A stretch of 64,000 nucleotides of DNA from Inhella inkyongensis. Its GTDB lineage: Bacteria > Pseudomonadota > Gammaproteobacteria > Burkholderiales > Burkholderiaceae_C. This document shows positions 47,435-56,485 of the stretch, in pieces. Position 1 is the first letter of the stretch; the number at the start of each line of letters is the position of its first letter. Location of the stretch: the NCBI RefSeq assembly GCF_005952805.1, contig NZ_CP040709.1, positions 1,612,001-1,676,000 on the forward strand, given 5' to 3'. Both the position numbers and the translations under genes were made by a program. A model generated the notes under the pieces. It ran no database searches, was not told the origin of the DNA, and worked only from the letters and a program-made list of their open reading frames with translations.

Positions 47435-49058
47435 CAAGGTCCTGATCCTCGATTTCGGCTCCCAAGTCACCCAGTTGATCGCGCGCCGCGTGCGCGAGGC
47501 CCAGGTGTATTCCGAGATCCACCCGAACGACGTCAGCGACGAGTTCATTCGCGAGTTCAACCCCAAGGCCATCATCCTCAGCGGCAGCCATGCCAGCACC
47601 TACGAGGATCATGAGCTGCGCGCGCCGGCCCAGGTCTGGGCCCAGGGCGTGCCCGTGCTGGGCATCTGCTACGGCATGCAGACCATGGCGGTGCAGCTCG
47701 GTGGCACGGTGAGCTGGAGTGATACACGCGAATTTGGCTACGCCGAGGTACGCGCGCACGGCCACACCCAGCTGCTCTCTGGGATTGAGGACTTCGCCAC
47801 GGCTGAGGGCCACGGCATGCTCAAGGTGTGGATGAGCCATGGCGACAAGGTCACCGCGCTGCCGCCGGGCTTCAAGCTGATGGCCAGCACCCCGAGCTGC
47901 CCGATTGCCGGCATGGCCGACGAGGTGCGGCGCTTCTACGCCGTGCAGTTCCACCCGGAGGTCACCCACACCGTGCAGGGCGAGGCCCTGCTGCGTCGCT
48001 TTGTGCGCGACATCGCGGGTTGCAAGGGCGATTGGCAGATGGGCGGCTACATCGACGAGGCCGTGGCCAAGATCCGCGAGCAGGTGGGCGACGAGGAAGT
48101 GATCCTGGGCCTGTCTGGCGGTGTTGATTCTTCGGTGGCCGCCGCGTTGATTCACCGCGCCATTGGCGACCAGCTGACCTGCGTCTTTGTCGATCACGGT
48201 TTGCTGCGCCTGAACGAGGGCGATGCGGTGATGGAGATGTTCGCCGGCAAGCTGCACGCCCGCGTGATCCGCGTGGACGCCAGCGAACTTTTCCTGGGCG
48301 AACTGGCCGGCGTGACCGATCCCGAGCAGAAGCGCAAGATCATCGGCCGCTTGTTCGTGGACGTCTTCAAGGCCGAGGCTGCCAAGCTCAAGGCGGGCAC
48401 TGAGGGGCACAAAGGCGAGAACGGGAGTCGCGCCGTCAAAGGCGCGACGTTCCTGGCCCAGGGCACCATCTACCCCGATGTGGTGGAGAGCGGCGGGACC
48501 AAGACCAAGAAGGCCACCACCATCAAGAGCCACCACAACGTGGGCGGCCTGCCCGAGCAGCTGGGATTGAAGCTCCTGGAGCCGCTGCGCGAGCTGTTCA
48601 AGGACGAAGTGCGCGCCCTGGGCGTGGCCCTGGGCCTGCCGCACGACATGGTCTATCGCCACCCCTTCCCGGGTCCGGGCCTGGGTGTGCGCATCCTGGG
48701 CGAGGTGAAAAAGGAATATGCCGACCTGCTGCGCCGCGCCGACGCGATCTTCATCGAAGAGCTGCGCAACACCATCGACCCGGCGACGGGCAAGAGCTGG
48801 TACGAGCTGACCAGCCAGGCCTTCACGGTCTTCCTGCCGGTCAAGAGCGTGGGCGTGATGGGCGATGGCCGCACCTATGACTACGTGGTGGCCCTGCGCG
48901 CCGTGCAGACCAGCGACTTCATGACGGCCGACTGGGCGGAGTTGCCCTACGCCATGCTCAAGCGCACCTCGGGCCGCATCATCAACGAGGTGCGCGGCAT
49001 CAACCGCGTGACCTACGACGTCAGCAGCAAGCCGCCCGCGACGATCGAATGGGAGTGA
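47427..49058 (+). CDS. guaA: GMP synthase (glutamine-hydrolysing) GuaA
   Basis: Converts XMP to GMP with glutamine and ATP. 543 residues: class I glutamine amidotransferase ([10 protein letters not shown] with catalytic Cys, then FHPEV with His) at 1-200, ATP pyrophosphatase [16 protein letters not shown] (around 225-240) and the GMP synthase C-terminal dimer domain ([27 protein letters not shown]). ATG 47427, overlapping the MFS gene. Its stop is followed directly by the tandem repeats at 49057. Confidence 0.98.
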   Translation: MHDKVLILDFGSQVTQLIARRVREAQVYSEIHPNDVSDEFIREFNPKAIILSGSHASTYEDHELRAPAQVWAQGVPVLGICYGMQTMAVQLGGTVSWSDTREFGYAEVRAHGHTQLLSGIEDFATAEGHGMLKVWMSHGDKVTALPPGFKLMASTPSCPIAGMADEVRRFYAVQFHPEVTHTVQGEALLRRFVRDIAGCKGDWQMGGYIDEAVAKIREQVGDEEVILGLSGGVDSSVAAALIHRAIGDQLTCVFVDHGLLRLNEGDAVMEMFAGKLHARVIRVDASELFLGELAGVTDPEQKRKIIGRLFVDVFKAEAAKLKAGTEGHKGENGSRAVKGATFLAQGTIYPDVVESGGTKTKKATTIKSHHNVGGLPEQLGLKLLEPLRELFKDEVRALGVALGLPHDMVYRHPFPGPGLGVRILGEVKKEYADLLRRADAIFIEELRNTIDPATGKSWYELTSQAFTVFLPVKSVGVMGDGRTYDYVVALRAVQTSDFMTADWAELPYAMLKRTSGRIINEVRGINRVTYDVSSKPPATIEWE

Positions 49059-49276
49059 TGTGGACGATCAAGGGCCCTGTGGGCCCTTGATCGCCTCATC
49101 ACTCGGAGGCGCCTGCAAGCGCCGACGTGGGGCAGATGTGGACAGCTGACCGTCCTGAGGACGGTCAGCTGCCTCATCACTCCGAGTGGCCTGCAAGCCG
49201 GGAGGTGGGGCAGATGTGGACGATCAAGGGCCCTGAGGGCCTTGATCGCCTCATCACTCGGAGGCGCCTGCAAGGG
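49057..49276. repeat. Triplicated 78-bp unit: binding-protein gene tail plus palindrome
   Basis: Units at 49057-49134, 49135-49212 and 49213-49276 (partial). Read on the minus strand each unit is CTTGCAGGC..GAGTGATGAGGC, then a palindrome, then GTCCACATCTGCCCCAC. The third unit overlaps the binding-protein stop codon and its last residues (LAGASE). The palindromes are GATCAAGGGCCC-TGT-GGGCCCTTGATC, AGCTGACCGTCC-TGA-GGACGGTCAGCT and a shorter form of the first. The middle unit keeps the frame but has different arms on both sides, so pairing is preserved. Confidence 0.92.
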
Positions 49277-49997
49277 CCGCGTCGAACACCCGCTGAATCT
49301 CAATCTTGGCCAGGCCCTGATTGAACAGTGCGCGCCAGCGTTGACCCTGGGCGTTGCGCTGGAAGTAGACGTAGAGCGGCTTCTCTTCCAGCAGCCGGGC
49401 TTCATCGAAGACCAGCTCGTGGCGGTGTGCCGCCAATTCCTTGTGCATCAGGGCGTTGAACACCGCCTGATCCACCACGGCGGCCTGCACACGTCCAAAC
49501 ACCAGTTTGCGCAGATTGACCTCGTCGCTGACGGCCGCCTCGGTCTTCAGCCGCCCGTCCTTCATGCGTTGATCGAATTCGGCGGTGTTCACAAAGCCGC
49601 GCACTACGCCCAGTCGTAGCTCGCGCAAATCATCGAGCCGGCGCCAGCGCAGCGCCTGGTCCGGACGCCTCGCGAAGCCGACCCGGCTGGCCCCGATTGG
49701 GGCTGAGCGCAGGCCCTTGGCATCGCGCTCGGCGCTCTGGTAAGCCGGGAAGTAGCCGGCCAAGCCGCTCCTGTGGCTGCCGTCTTCCACGGCCCGGGCC
49801 CAGGGCAGGTACTCGAAGCGGACCTCCCTGCCCACGGCCTTGAAGGCGGCGCGCACCACGGCCGCGCTCCCCCCCTCTTGCGGCAGGGTGGCGCCGATGT
49901 AAGGTGGCCACTCCAAGGTGGCGATGACGGCGGTCTCGGCGCGGCTCGGGCTGTGCCAGCACAGCAGCGCGAACAGCAGGGCAAGGCGCAGCAGCAT
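49254..49997 (-). CDS. Periplasmic family 3 substrate-binding protein
   Basis: 247 residues. Signal peptide ends PSRA; the mature protein runs ETAVIATLEWPPYIGATLPQEGGSAAVVRAAFKAVGREVRFEYLPWARAV, the SBP_bac_3 pattern of polar amino-acid binding proteins, and continues LGVVRGFVNTAEFDQRM. No ABC permease genes adjoin, so it may be an orphan sensor-type binding protein. Its last six codons and stop lie inside the repeat unit, with extra copies of this tail past the stop. Confidence 0.9.
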   Translation of the reverse strand: MLLRLALLFALLCWHSPSRAETAVIATLEWPPYIGATLPQEGGSAAVVRAAFKAVGREVRFEYLPWARAVEDGSHRSGLAGYFPAYQSAERDAKGLRSAPIGASRVGFARRPDQALRWRRLDDLRELRLGVVRGFVNTAEFDQRMKDGRLKTEAAVSDEVNLRKLVFGRVQAAVVDQAVFNALMHKELAAHRHELVFDEARLLEEKPLYVYFQRNAQGQRWRALFNQGLAKIEIQRVFDAALAGASE

Positions 49998-50062
49998 GAA
50001 TGCAGGAATGGGGCGGGTGCAGGGGCGCTAGTTTGTCAGCACACCCGGCGCGATGCCGTCAT

Positions 50063-51286
50063 TCACCCCGGATTCGTGGGCTCAAACAGGGGGGCGGTCA
50101 CGGGTTTGGGGGCCGCGCCGCGCAGTTCAGGGCTGGGTCCAGTGGCCCTAGAGCTCACCGGGGCCAGCCCGGCTGCGCGCACGCCCATCAGCCGAAGGCG
50201 CAGGCTGAGGTCGACCCGTTTGAGGCATAGGCCTGCGGCATGGCGGATCTCGGCCAGCTCTTGCACGCCGCGCGCCAGCGTTTGGTCCCGTGTCACGGTC
50301 TTGAAGCCCTCGAAGCGCAGCTTGATGCCGATGGTCCGCGCCACCAGGCCCTTGCGTGCGAGGTCACGGGCCAGCGCCTCACACAGGGCGGTGAGGATGC
50401 GGCCCAGTTCGGCCTTGTCCCGCACCGCGTGCAGATCGCGCTCGAAGGTGGTCTCGTGGCTGATCGATACCGCCTCGCTATGCGTCTGTACCGGGCGTTC
50501 ATCCAGGCCGTGGGCCGATTGGTGCAGCCACAGGCCATAGGCCTTGCCAAAGCGCTGCACCAGCCAGGCGGGGTCGCAGGCGGCCAACTCGCCGATGGTC
50601 TGCACGCCCAGGTCCTCCAGGCGCTGCGCGGCCTTGGGGCCCACGCCATTGATGGCGCGGGCGGGCAGGGGCCAGATGCGCAGCGTGAGGTCTTCAGGGC
50701 GGATCAGGGTCAGGCCGTCGGGCTTGTCCAGATCGCTGGCGATCTTGGCCAACAGCTTGTTGGGAGCCAGGCCGATCGAGCAGCTCAAGCGCGTGGCGGC
50801 GCGCACGTTGTTCTTGATGTCTTGTGCGAGCTGTTTGAGACCGCCCAGTGGGTCGTGCGCCACCCCTTCACGCTGCGCGGCCAGCTCGCTCAGGTCGATG
50901 TAGATCTCGTCGATGCCGCGGTCTTCGATCACCGGTGCGATCTCGCGCACAGCGGCCTTGAAGGCGCGGGAAGCCGCGCGGTAGGCCTCGAAGTCCACCG
51001 GCAACAGCACACAGTCGGGCGCCAGGGCGGCGGCCTTCATCAGACCCAGGCCCGAGCGCACGCCGTAAGCCCGTGCCGCATAGGTGGCGGTGGTGATCAC
51101 GCCACGACCGGTGTAGTCACGCAGGCGGGCGAACTGCAGCCGGCCATCGGCGCCCGGGCGGGGCTGGTGTTCGCGGCGTCCGCCTATCACCACCGGCTGG
51201 CCCTTGAGCTCCGGATAGCGCAGCAGCTCGACAGATGCGTAGAACGCATCCATGTCGAGGTGGGCAATCCAGCGCGGGGCGCTCAA
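50063..51286 (-). CDS. dinB: DNA polymerase IV (Y-family) DinB
   Basis: Error-prone translesion polymerase. 407 residues: palm motif [14 protein letters not shown], catalytic [34 protein letters not shown], finger-thumb helices, and a little-finger domain. It starts at TTG 51286 overlapping the argH stop. Between VVIGG and the [14 protein letters not shown] motif there is an insert of about 20 residues ([20 protein letters not shown]) compared with the usual protein. The final ~25 residues are Ala/Pro-rich and do not show a canonical clamp-binding motif that I can see. Confidence 0.93.
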   Translation of the reverse strand: MSAPRWIAHLDMDAFYASVELLRYPELKGQPVVIGGRREHQPRPGADGRLQFARLRDYTGRGVITTATYAARAYGVRSGLGLMKAAALAPDCVLLPVDFEAYRAASRAFKAAVREIAPVIEDRGIDEIYIDLSELAAQREGVAHDPLGGLKQLAQDIKNNVRAATRLSCSIGLAPNKLLAKIASDLDKPDGLTLIRPEDLTLRIWPLPARAINGVGPKAAQRLEDLGVQTIGELAACDPAWLVQRFGKAYGLWLHQSAHGLDERPVQTHSEAVSISHETTFERDLHAVRDKAELGRILTALCEALARDLARKGLVARTIGIKLRFEGFKTVTRDQTLARGVQELAEIRHAAGLCLKRVDLSLRLRLMGVRAAGLAPVSSRATGPSPELRGAAPKPVTAPLFEPTNPG

Positions 51287-52698
51287 TCCGGTTTGTCGTC
51301 CTGAAGCCGGGCGCGATGGCGCGCGATCTGGGCGCGCACCTGTTCAGGTGCGGTGCCGCCCAAGCCCCTGCGGCTGGCCACCGAACCTTCGAGCGAGAGT
51401 GGTCCAAAGACATCAGAGCCAATGCGCGCATCGATGCCCTGCAGTTGTTCGAGGCTCAACCCCGCCAGCTCCAGCCCCTGTTCGCTGGCCACCCGCACCG
51501 CATGGGCCACGATCTCGTGCGCATCGCGGAACGGGATGCCCTTCTCGCGCACCAGGTAGTCGGCCAGATCGGTGGCGGTGGCGTGGCCCTTAAGCGCAGC
51601 CGCGCGCAGGCTCTGCGGCTTGGCCTGCAGCCCGGCCAGCATCTCGACAAAGATGCGCAGGGTGTCGCGCAGGGTGTCCACGGTGTCGAACAGCGGCTCT
51701 TTGTCTTCCTGGTTGTCCTTGTTGTAGGCCAGGGGCTGGCCCTTCATCAGGGTCAGCAAGGCCATCAGATGGCCATAGACGCGGCCCGTCTTGCCGCGCG
51801 CCAGCTCGGGCACATCGGGGTTTTTCTTCTGCGGCATGATCGATGAGCCGGTGCAGAAGCGGTCGGGCAGGGTGATGAAGGCGAAGCTCTGGCTCATCCA
51901 CAGCACCAGCTCTTCCGACAGGCGCGAGATGTGCATCATGGCCAGCGCCGCCGCGTGGGTGAACTCGATGGCGAAGTCGCGGTCGCTCACGGCGTCCAGG
52001 CTGTTTTGGCACACGCCCTCCATGCCCAGGGTGCGCGCCACGCGCTCGCGGTCCAGCGGGTAGGGCGTTCCCGCCAGTGCGGCCGCGCCCAGGGGCAGGC
52101 GGTTAGCGCGGCGGCGGCAATCCACCAGACGTTCGGCGTCGCGCGCAAACATCTCCACATAAGCCAGCAGGTGGTGACCAAAGCTCACCGGCTGGGCCAC
52201 TTGCAGATGGGTGAAGCCCGGGCCGATCACATCGACATGGGCTTCGGCGCGTTCCACCAGCACCCGCTGCAGCTGCGACAGCAGCTGCAGCAGGCCGTCG
52301 ATCTCGCCGCGCAGCCACAGGCGCACATCCGTCGCCACTTGGTCATTGCGGCTGCGGCCGGTGTGCAGGCGCTTGCCCGCCAGCCCAACCAGTTCGGTGA
52401 GGCGGGCCTCGATATTGAGGTGCACGTCTTCCAACTCCAGCTTCCAGACGAACTGGCCGGACTCGATTTCGTGACGAATGGTTTCCATGCCGCGCTGGAT
52501 CGCAGCCCAGTCCTCGGCGCTGATCAGGCCCTGCGCCTGCAGCATCTCGGCGTGCGCCAAGCTGCCTTGCAAGTCGGCCTGCCATAGGCGTTGATCGAAT
52601 CCCACGCTGGCGGTGTAGCGCTGAACCAGTTCGCTCATGGGCTCGGCAAACAGCGCCGACCACGCTTGGGCCTTGTTGGCCAGGGGGTTGGAAGACAT
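51283..52698 (-). CDS. argH: Argininosuccinate lyase ArgH
   Basis: Last step of arginine synthesis: argininosuccinate to arginine and fumarate. 471 residues with the fumarase/aspartase signature [16 protein letters not shown] and [17 protein letters not shown]. Its stop overlaps the dinB start (TTGA). It is divergent from algZ, the same order as in Pseudomonas aeruginosa (argH next to fimS/algZ). Confidence 0.98.
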   Translation of the reverse strand: MSSNPLANKAQAWSALFAEPMSELVQRYTASVGFDQRLWQADLQGSLAHAEMLQAQGLISAEDWAAIQRGMETIRHEIESGQFVWKLELEDVHLNIEARLTELVGLAGKRLHTGRSRNDQVATDVRLWLRGEIDGLLQLLSQLQRVLVERAEAHVDVIGPGFTHLQVAQPVSFGHHLLAYVEMFARDAERLVDCRRRANRLPLGAAALAGTPYPLDRERVARTLGMEGVCQNSLDAVSDRDFAIEFTHAAALAMMHISRLSEELVLWMSQSFAFITLPDRFCTGSSIMPQKKNPDVPELARGKTGRVYGHLMALLTLMKGQPLAYNKDNQEDKEPLFDTVDTLRDTLRIFVEMLAGLQAKPQSLRAAALKGHATATDLADYLVREKGIPFRDAHEIVAHAVRVASEQGLELAGLSLEQLQGIDARIGSDVFGPLSLEGSVASRRGLGGTAPEQVRAQIARHRARLQDDKPD

Positions 52699-52743
52699 CG
52701 GGCAGGGGACTCAGAGTGAACTAGGATTTTAGGGACGCCCTCC

Positions 52744-53778
52744 ATGACCGCTCCCGAATCCAGCCTTCCCAATTCGCACAGCGCCGCGCCGCCTTTGCCC
52801 GCGGTGTTTGAGCTTTGCCATGCCGGCGTGGTGCTGCGGGCCTTGTTGGGCGTGCAGGGCGTGCTGGCCCTGATGCTGGCGCTGCAATATGACCGTCCGG
52901 AGCGCTGGTGGCAGCAGCTCTTGGAAGCCAGCGCCGTCAGCGTGCCGGCCTTGCTGGGCTGGTTGTTGGTGGTCTGTGGGCTGAAGCTGCAACTGGCCGT
53001 CTGGCCCATGCTGCGGGTGCGGCTGGCGTTGCTCAGCCTGGGTGCCTTTTGTGCCTGGATGCCGTGGTGGCTGGGAGCGCAAATGCAAGCCATGCTGGAT
53101 CAGCAGCCCGCCAGCCCCTGGCGCGGGGTGGTGATCGCAGTGGCCGGTGCCACGGCAGCCGCCTTCTTGCTGCAGTGGATCCTGCTGCGTGCCCGGGCGC
53201 AGACGCCGCAGGGCATGCAGGCGCGCTGGGTGGAGTTGCAGTCGCGCATCCGCCCGCACTTTCTTTTCAACACCCTGAACACGGCGGTGGCCTTGGTACG
53301 GGTGGAACCCCGCCAGGCCGAGCGCGTGCTCGAAGATCTGGGCGAGCTTTTCCAGGCCGCGCTCAGTGCGCCCGATTGGGTTAGCACGGTGGGCGAAGAG
53401 ATTGGCCTGGCGCGTCGCTATCTGGACATTGAACAATTGCGCTTTGGTGAGCGCTTGCGGCTCCAGTGGCAGCTGGACCCGGCCTGCGACCATGCCCGCC
53501 TGCCGCCCCTGCTGCTGCAGCCCCTGGTGGAAAACGCCGTGCGCTATGGCGTTGAGCCCAATGAGGGCGGGGGCGAAGTGCTGGTGCGCACTCGCCGGCA
53601 GGGCGGCATGGTGGAACTGGTGGTGCGCAACAGCCTGGGTGCCGCTGCAGCCGGTGGGCACGGGCTGGCACTGAACAATGTGCGCGAACGATTGAATCTG
53701 CTGCACGACCTGGATTGCCGCTTCGAGCTGGAGCCTGAGCCTGAGCGCTTTACCGTGCGCATCACCTTGCCCCTTTGA
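52744..53778 (+). CDS. algZ: LytS/AlgZ-type sensor histidine kinase
   Basis: 344 residues. Four hydrophobic segments at 30-160 (the AlgZ-type membrane domain), then the His_kinase domain: SRIRPHFLFNTLNTAVALVRVEP (the phosphorylated His), LLLQPLVENAVRYGVEP (N box) and a GHGLALNNVRERLNLLH. It pairs with the following LytTR regulator. In relatives this pair controls envelope, pili or alginate genes. Confidence 0.93.
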   Translation: MTAPESSLPNSHSAAPPLPAVFELCHAGVVLRALLGVQGVLALMLALQYDRPERWWQQLLEASAVSVPALLGWLLVVCGLKLQLAVWPMLRVRLALLSLGAFCAWMPWWLGAQMQAMLDQQPASPWRGVVIAVAGATAAAFLLQWILLRARAQTPQGMQARWVELQSRIRPHFLFNTLNTAVALVRVEPRQAERVLEDLGELFQAALSAPDWVSTVGEEIGLARRYLDIEQLRFGERLRLQWQLDPACDHARLPPLLLQPLVENAVRYGVEPNEGGGEVLVRTRRQGGMVELVVRNSLGAAAAGGHGLALNNVRERLNLLHDLDCRFELEPEPERFTVRITLPL

Positions 53779-53791
53779 ACTTGCTTGCCCC

Positions 53792-54610
53792 ATGCTGACC
53801 CAAGCCCCGATGAAGGTATTGATCGTCGATGACGAGCCGCTAGCCCGTGCACGGCTCAAGGCCCTGTTGCAGGAGTGCCGCGACCCGCATGCCGAGGTGA
53901 TGGCGGATGTGGGCACCGCCTCGGCCGCCCAGGCCTGGCTGCGTGAACATGCCTGTGACCTGGTGCTGCTGGATGTCCAGATGCCCGGCCCAGACGGCTT
54001 GATGCTGGCCGACAGTTTGCGCAACCGATCCGGCGGCGTGCCTGCACCCCTGGTGGTGTTTGTGACCGCCCATGCTCGGCATGCGCTGGAGGCCTTCGAG
54101 TTGGACGCCGTGGACTATCTGACGAAGCCCTTGCGGCTGGAGCGCCTGCAGGCCACCCTGCAGCGTGTGGCCCAGCGCCTGCGCGAACGCGAAGCGGCAC
54201 AGAGTGCCGAGCCGGCGCAGGAAGGCGAGGTGCTGAGCATCTTCGAGCGTGGCCGTGTGGTGCGGGTGCCCTTGAGCGAGGTGCTCTATATGAAGGCCGA
54301 GCTCAAGTATCTGACCGTGCGCACCGCCCAGCAGCGCTATGTGATGGACGGTACTCTGGGCGATTGGGAGCAGCGCCTGGCGGGCCGCTTTTTGCGCGTG
54401 CACCGCAATGCGCTGGTGGCCAAGGCCGCCGTACGCGAGCTGGATCGCCATGGGCTGGAGAGCGAAGCCCAGGGCACCGACTTCGCGGCCCTGGATGCCG
54501 AAGGCAACGAGAGCTGGGCCGTGCGGATTGCCGTCGTCAACGAGTGGTTGACGGTGTCGCGCCGTCAGTTGGGCGCGGTGCGCGAGGCCCTGAAGGCGCA
54601 GGCCGGCTGA
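53792..54610 (+). CDS. algR: LytTR response regulator AlgR-like
   Basis: 272 residues. Receiver domain (MKVLIVDDEPLARARLKALLQE, phospho-acceptor Asp in DLVLLDVQMPGPDGLML, DAVDYLTKPLRLERL), then a LytTR DNA-binding domain (VLYMKAELKYLTVRTAQQRYVMDGTL, RFLRVHRNALVAKAAV). Start at ATG 53792 or 53810. The next gene is normally hemC in this gene order, but here a cassette of three unusual genes follows. Confidence 0.93.
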   Translation: MLTQAPMKVLIVDDEPLARARLKALLQECRDPHAEVMADVGTASAAQAWLREHACDLVLLDVQMPGPDGLMLADSLRNRSGGVPAPLVVFVTAHARHALEAFELDAVDYLTKPLRLERLQATLQRVAQRLREREAAQSAEPAQEGEVLSIFERGRVVRVPLSEVLYMKAELKYLTVRTAQQRYVMDGTLGDWEQRLAGRFLRVHRNALVAKAAVRELDRHGLESEAQGTDFAALDAEGNESWAVRIAVVNEWLTVSRRQLGAVREALKAQAG

Positions 54611-54710
54611 GCTCCTATGCAAAACCCTGGCAGCGGCGCCAGGTGATTGGAGTAGGCTAGCCCCGCGCCCAGGGCTGGCCCTGCGCGGCGCGCCGTTGCG
54701 AGGGGTGGAC

Positions 54711-56447
54711 ATGGCGGTCGATCAGGAGCTTGATCAGGCGGTTGAGGACACGGCCACTTGGCAGTCGCAGGGCGCCGTGCTGGTGTTGGAGGCCGACATC
54801 CGCCACGCTGCGCCGCCCCTGAAGGTGCAGCTGCAGATGCAGCGCGCGGCCGAGCTGTTGCAGCAGCTGCTTGACTCGCCCCCCAAGGTCCTGGAGCTTC
54901 CGGCCAACGAGTATCAGCTTGGACTCACCGCGCAGCCTGGCCAGGCCTTGATTGAGGCCGCGCAGCGTTTGGGTCAGGCCTTGCACCCCGATTCCGACCT
55001 GCGATTTCGCATCGGTGTGGCGGGCGTGCACGATGCCCGCTCGCCCAAACCCGAGGAGCTGCGGCGTGCCCATATGGCCGCTGATGCCGCAGGGGTCGGG
55101 CGGATCGGTCTTGAGGCCGAGGTATTGGATGGACACCCGCGCGATTGGAGCCTGGGCAGTGTCGATTTGGGTCGCCTGGCCGAGGGGCTCAATTTGCGTG
55201 TGTTTGCGCTGCCGCTGCAGGCGCCTGCCCCTGCACCCAGCTGCGCGCCATCCTTGCAGGGCGTATTGGCGGTGTTGCCGCCACAGATCGGCGGGCTGGA
55301 TTCGCGGCGCGCCTTGGTGGGCGCGTTGGTGGCCGATCTGCTCTATGTGGCGCTGTCGCGTTCGGCCCTGCTGCGGGTGTTGTCGCCCGACAGCACGCAG
55401 CGTCTGCGCGACGGCCGCAGCGCCGTGCAGGATGCCTTTGACGCCCTGGGTGCCAGTCATGTACTGAGCGGGCGCGGCAGCCTGGGCGTGGGAGGAGCCT
55501 TGAACGTCGACTTGCAGCTGAGTGCGCGCGGCTCGGCCCAGCCCTGCTGGAGCGAGCGCCTGCAGTTGCATGTGGAAGACCTGCTGCTGGGTGAATGCGA
55601 GCCCCTGAGCCGCGCTGCGGCCCATGTGCATGCGGTGTTGGCCAATGCCTCGTTAGAACCCAGTCGCGGCGCCCAATGGGGCGAGCTGGCGCATTTCCAA
55701 CTGTTGAGTGCGGCCTCGCAGTGGATGCATCGACTGTCGCCGGATGCCTTGGACCGTTCACGGATGTTGCTGGATGCCCTGCTGCAACGGCAGATTGACG
55801 CCGCCATGGTCTGGGCTTGGTCGGCGAAGTGGCACGTCATGGCTTGTGTTCAGGGGTATCAGCCCGTAGCCCACGCAGCGCTGCGAGCGCAGCAGGACTG
55901 CGAACGGGCGCTGGCCCTGGATCCGCATTGCGCCTTGGCTCTGACCCTGCGAGGTTATGTGGCCAATATGGTGGGCGAAGACTTGGCAGCGGCAGCACGA
56001 TGGCAGGCACTGGCGCTGGCCGCCAACCCTAGTGAGGCACTGGGGTGGTTGTTTGGTGCTTTGCAGTCAGTTTTTGAAGGTGAACTGGCGCTGGCGCGCG
56101 AACGCGTCACTGTGGCATTGGCCCTGTCGCCTTTGGATCCCTGGCGCTACCTATTCCTGGACATCGCTGCCCATGTGCGCCTGGCCTCGGGACATGTCGA
56201 TGAGGCGCTGGATTTGGTGCAGCAGGCGTTGCAGTTGCGCGCCCAGCATGCACCCTCACTGGCCAATCTGGTGCTGGCTTTGGGCCTGCTGGGGCGTTTG
56301 GATGAAGCCGGCGATGCCGCGCGTCGTCTGTTGCGCCTGTGGCCGCAATACAGCGTGGCACGATTTCAAGCGGCCTATCCGGGCCGTGATTGCGGGCATA
56401 TGCAGGCTTTCGTGGGCGCCTTGCGTGCCGCAGGGTTGCCGGAGTGA
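54711..56447 (+). CDS. Degenerate cyclase-TolB-TPR signalling protein of unknown role
   Basis: 578 residues, no signal peptide or clear membrane segment. Residues 1-165 follow the layout of a class III nucleotide cyclase domain (LRFRIGVAGVHDARSPKPEELRRAHMAADAAG, then SVDLGRLAEGLNLRVFAL) without the metal-binding aspartates, so it is probably inactive. Residues ~175-320 resemble the TolB N-terminal-like domain that often follows such cyclases (LQGVLAVLPPQIGG, GALVADLLYVALSRSALLRVLS). Residues ~330-570 form TPR repeats (CERALALDPHCALALTLRGYVANM, ALQLRAQHAPSLANLVLALGLLGRLDEA). It may be a scaffold that binds partner proteins. ATG 54711 has GAGGGG before it. First gene of a three-gene cassette. 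Confidence 0.7.
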   Translation: MAVDQELDQAVEDTATWQSQGAVLVLEADIRHAAPPLKVQLQMQRAAELLQQLLDSPPKVLELPANEYQLGLTAQPGQALIEAAQRLGQALHPDSDLRFRIGVAGVHDARSPKPEELRRAHMAADAAGVGRIGLEAEVLDGHPRDWSLGSVDLGRLAEGLNLRVFALPLQAPAPAPSCAPSLQGVLAVLPPQIGGLDSRRALVGALVADLLYVALSRSALLRVLSPDSTQRLRDGRSAVQDAFDALGASHVLSGRGSLGVGGALNVDLQLSARGSAQPCWSERLQLHVEDLLLGECEPLSRAAAHVHAVLANASLEPSRGAQWGELAHFQLLSAASQWMHRLSPDALDRSRMLLDALLQRQIDAAMVWAWSAKWHVMACVQGYQPVAHAALRAQQDCERALALDPHCALALTLRGYVANMVGEDLAAAARWQALALAANPSEALGWLFGALQSVFEGELALARERVTVALALSPLDPWRYLFLDIAAHVRLASGHVDEALDLVQQALQLRAQHAPSLANLVLALGLLGRLDEAGDAARRLLRLWPQYSVARFQAAYPGRDCGHMQAFVGALRAAGLPE

Positions 56448-56485
56448 AGGGCAGCGGTCGCTGACCGCACGAAGAGGAGGCATCG

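Noticed and set aside
49057..49276. CRISPR-like direct repeats
   Set aside because: The 78-bp units abut each other with no spacers. They are the tail of a gene plus hairpins.
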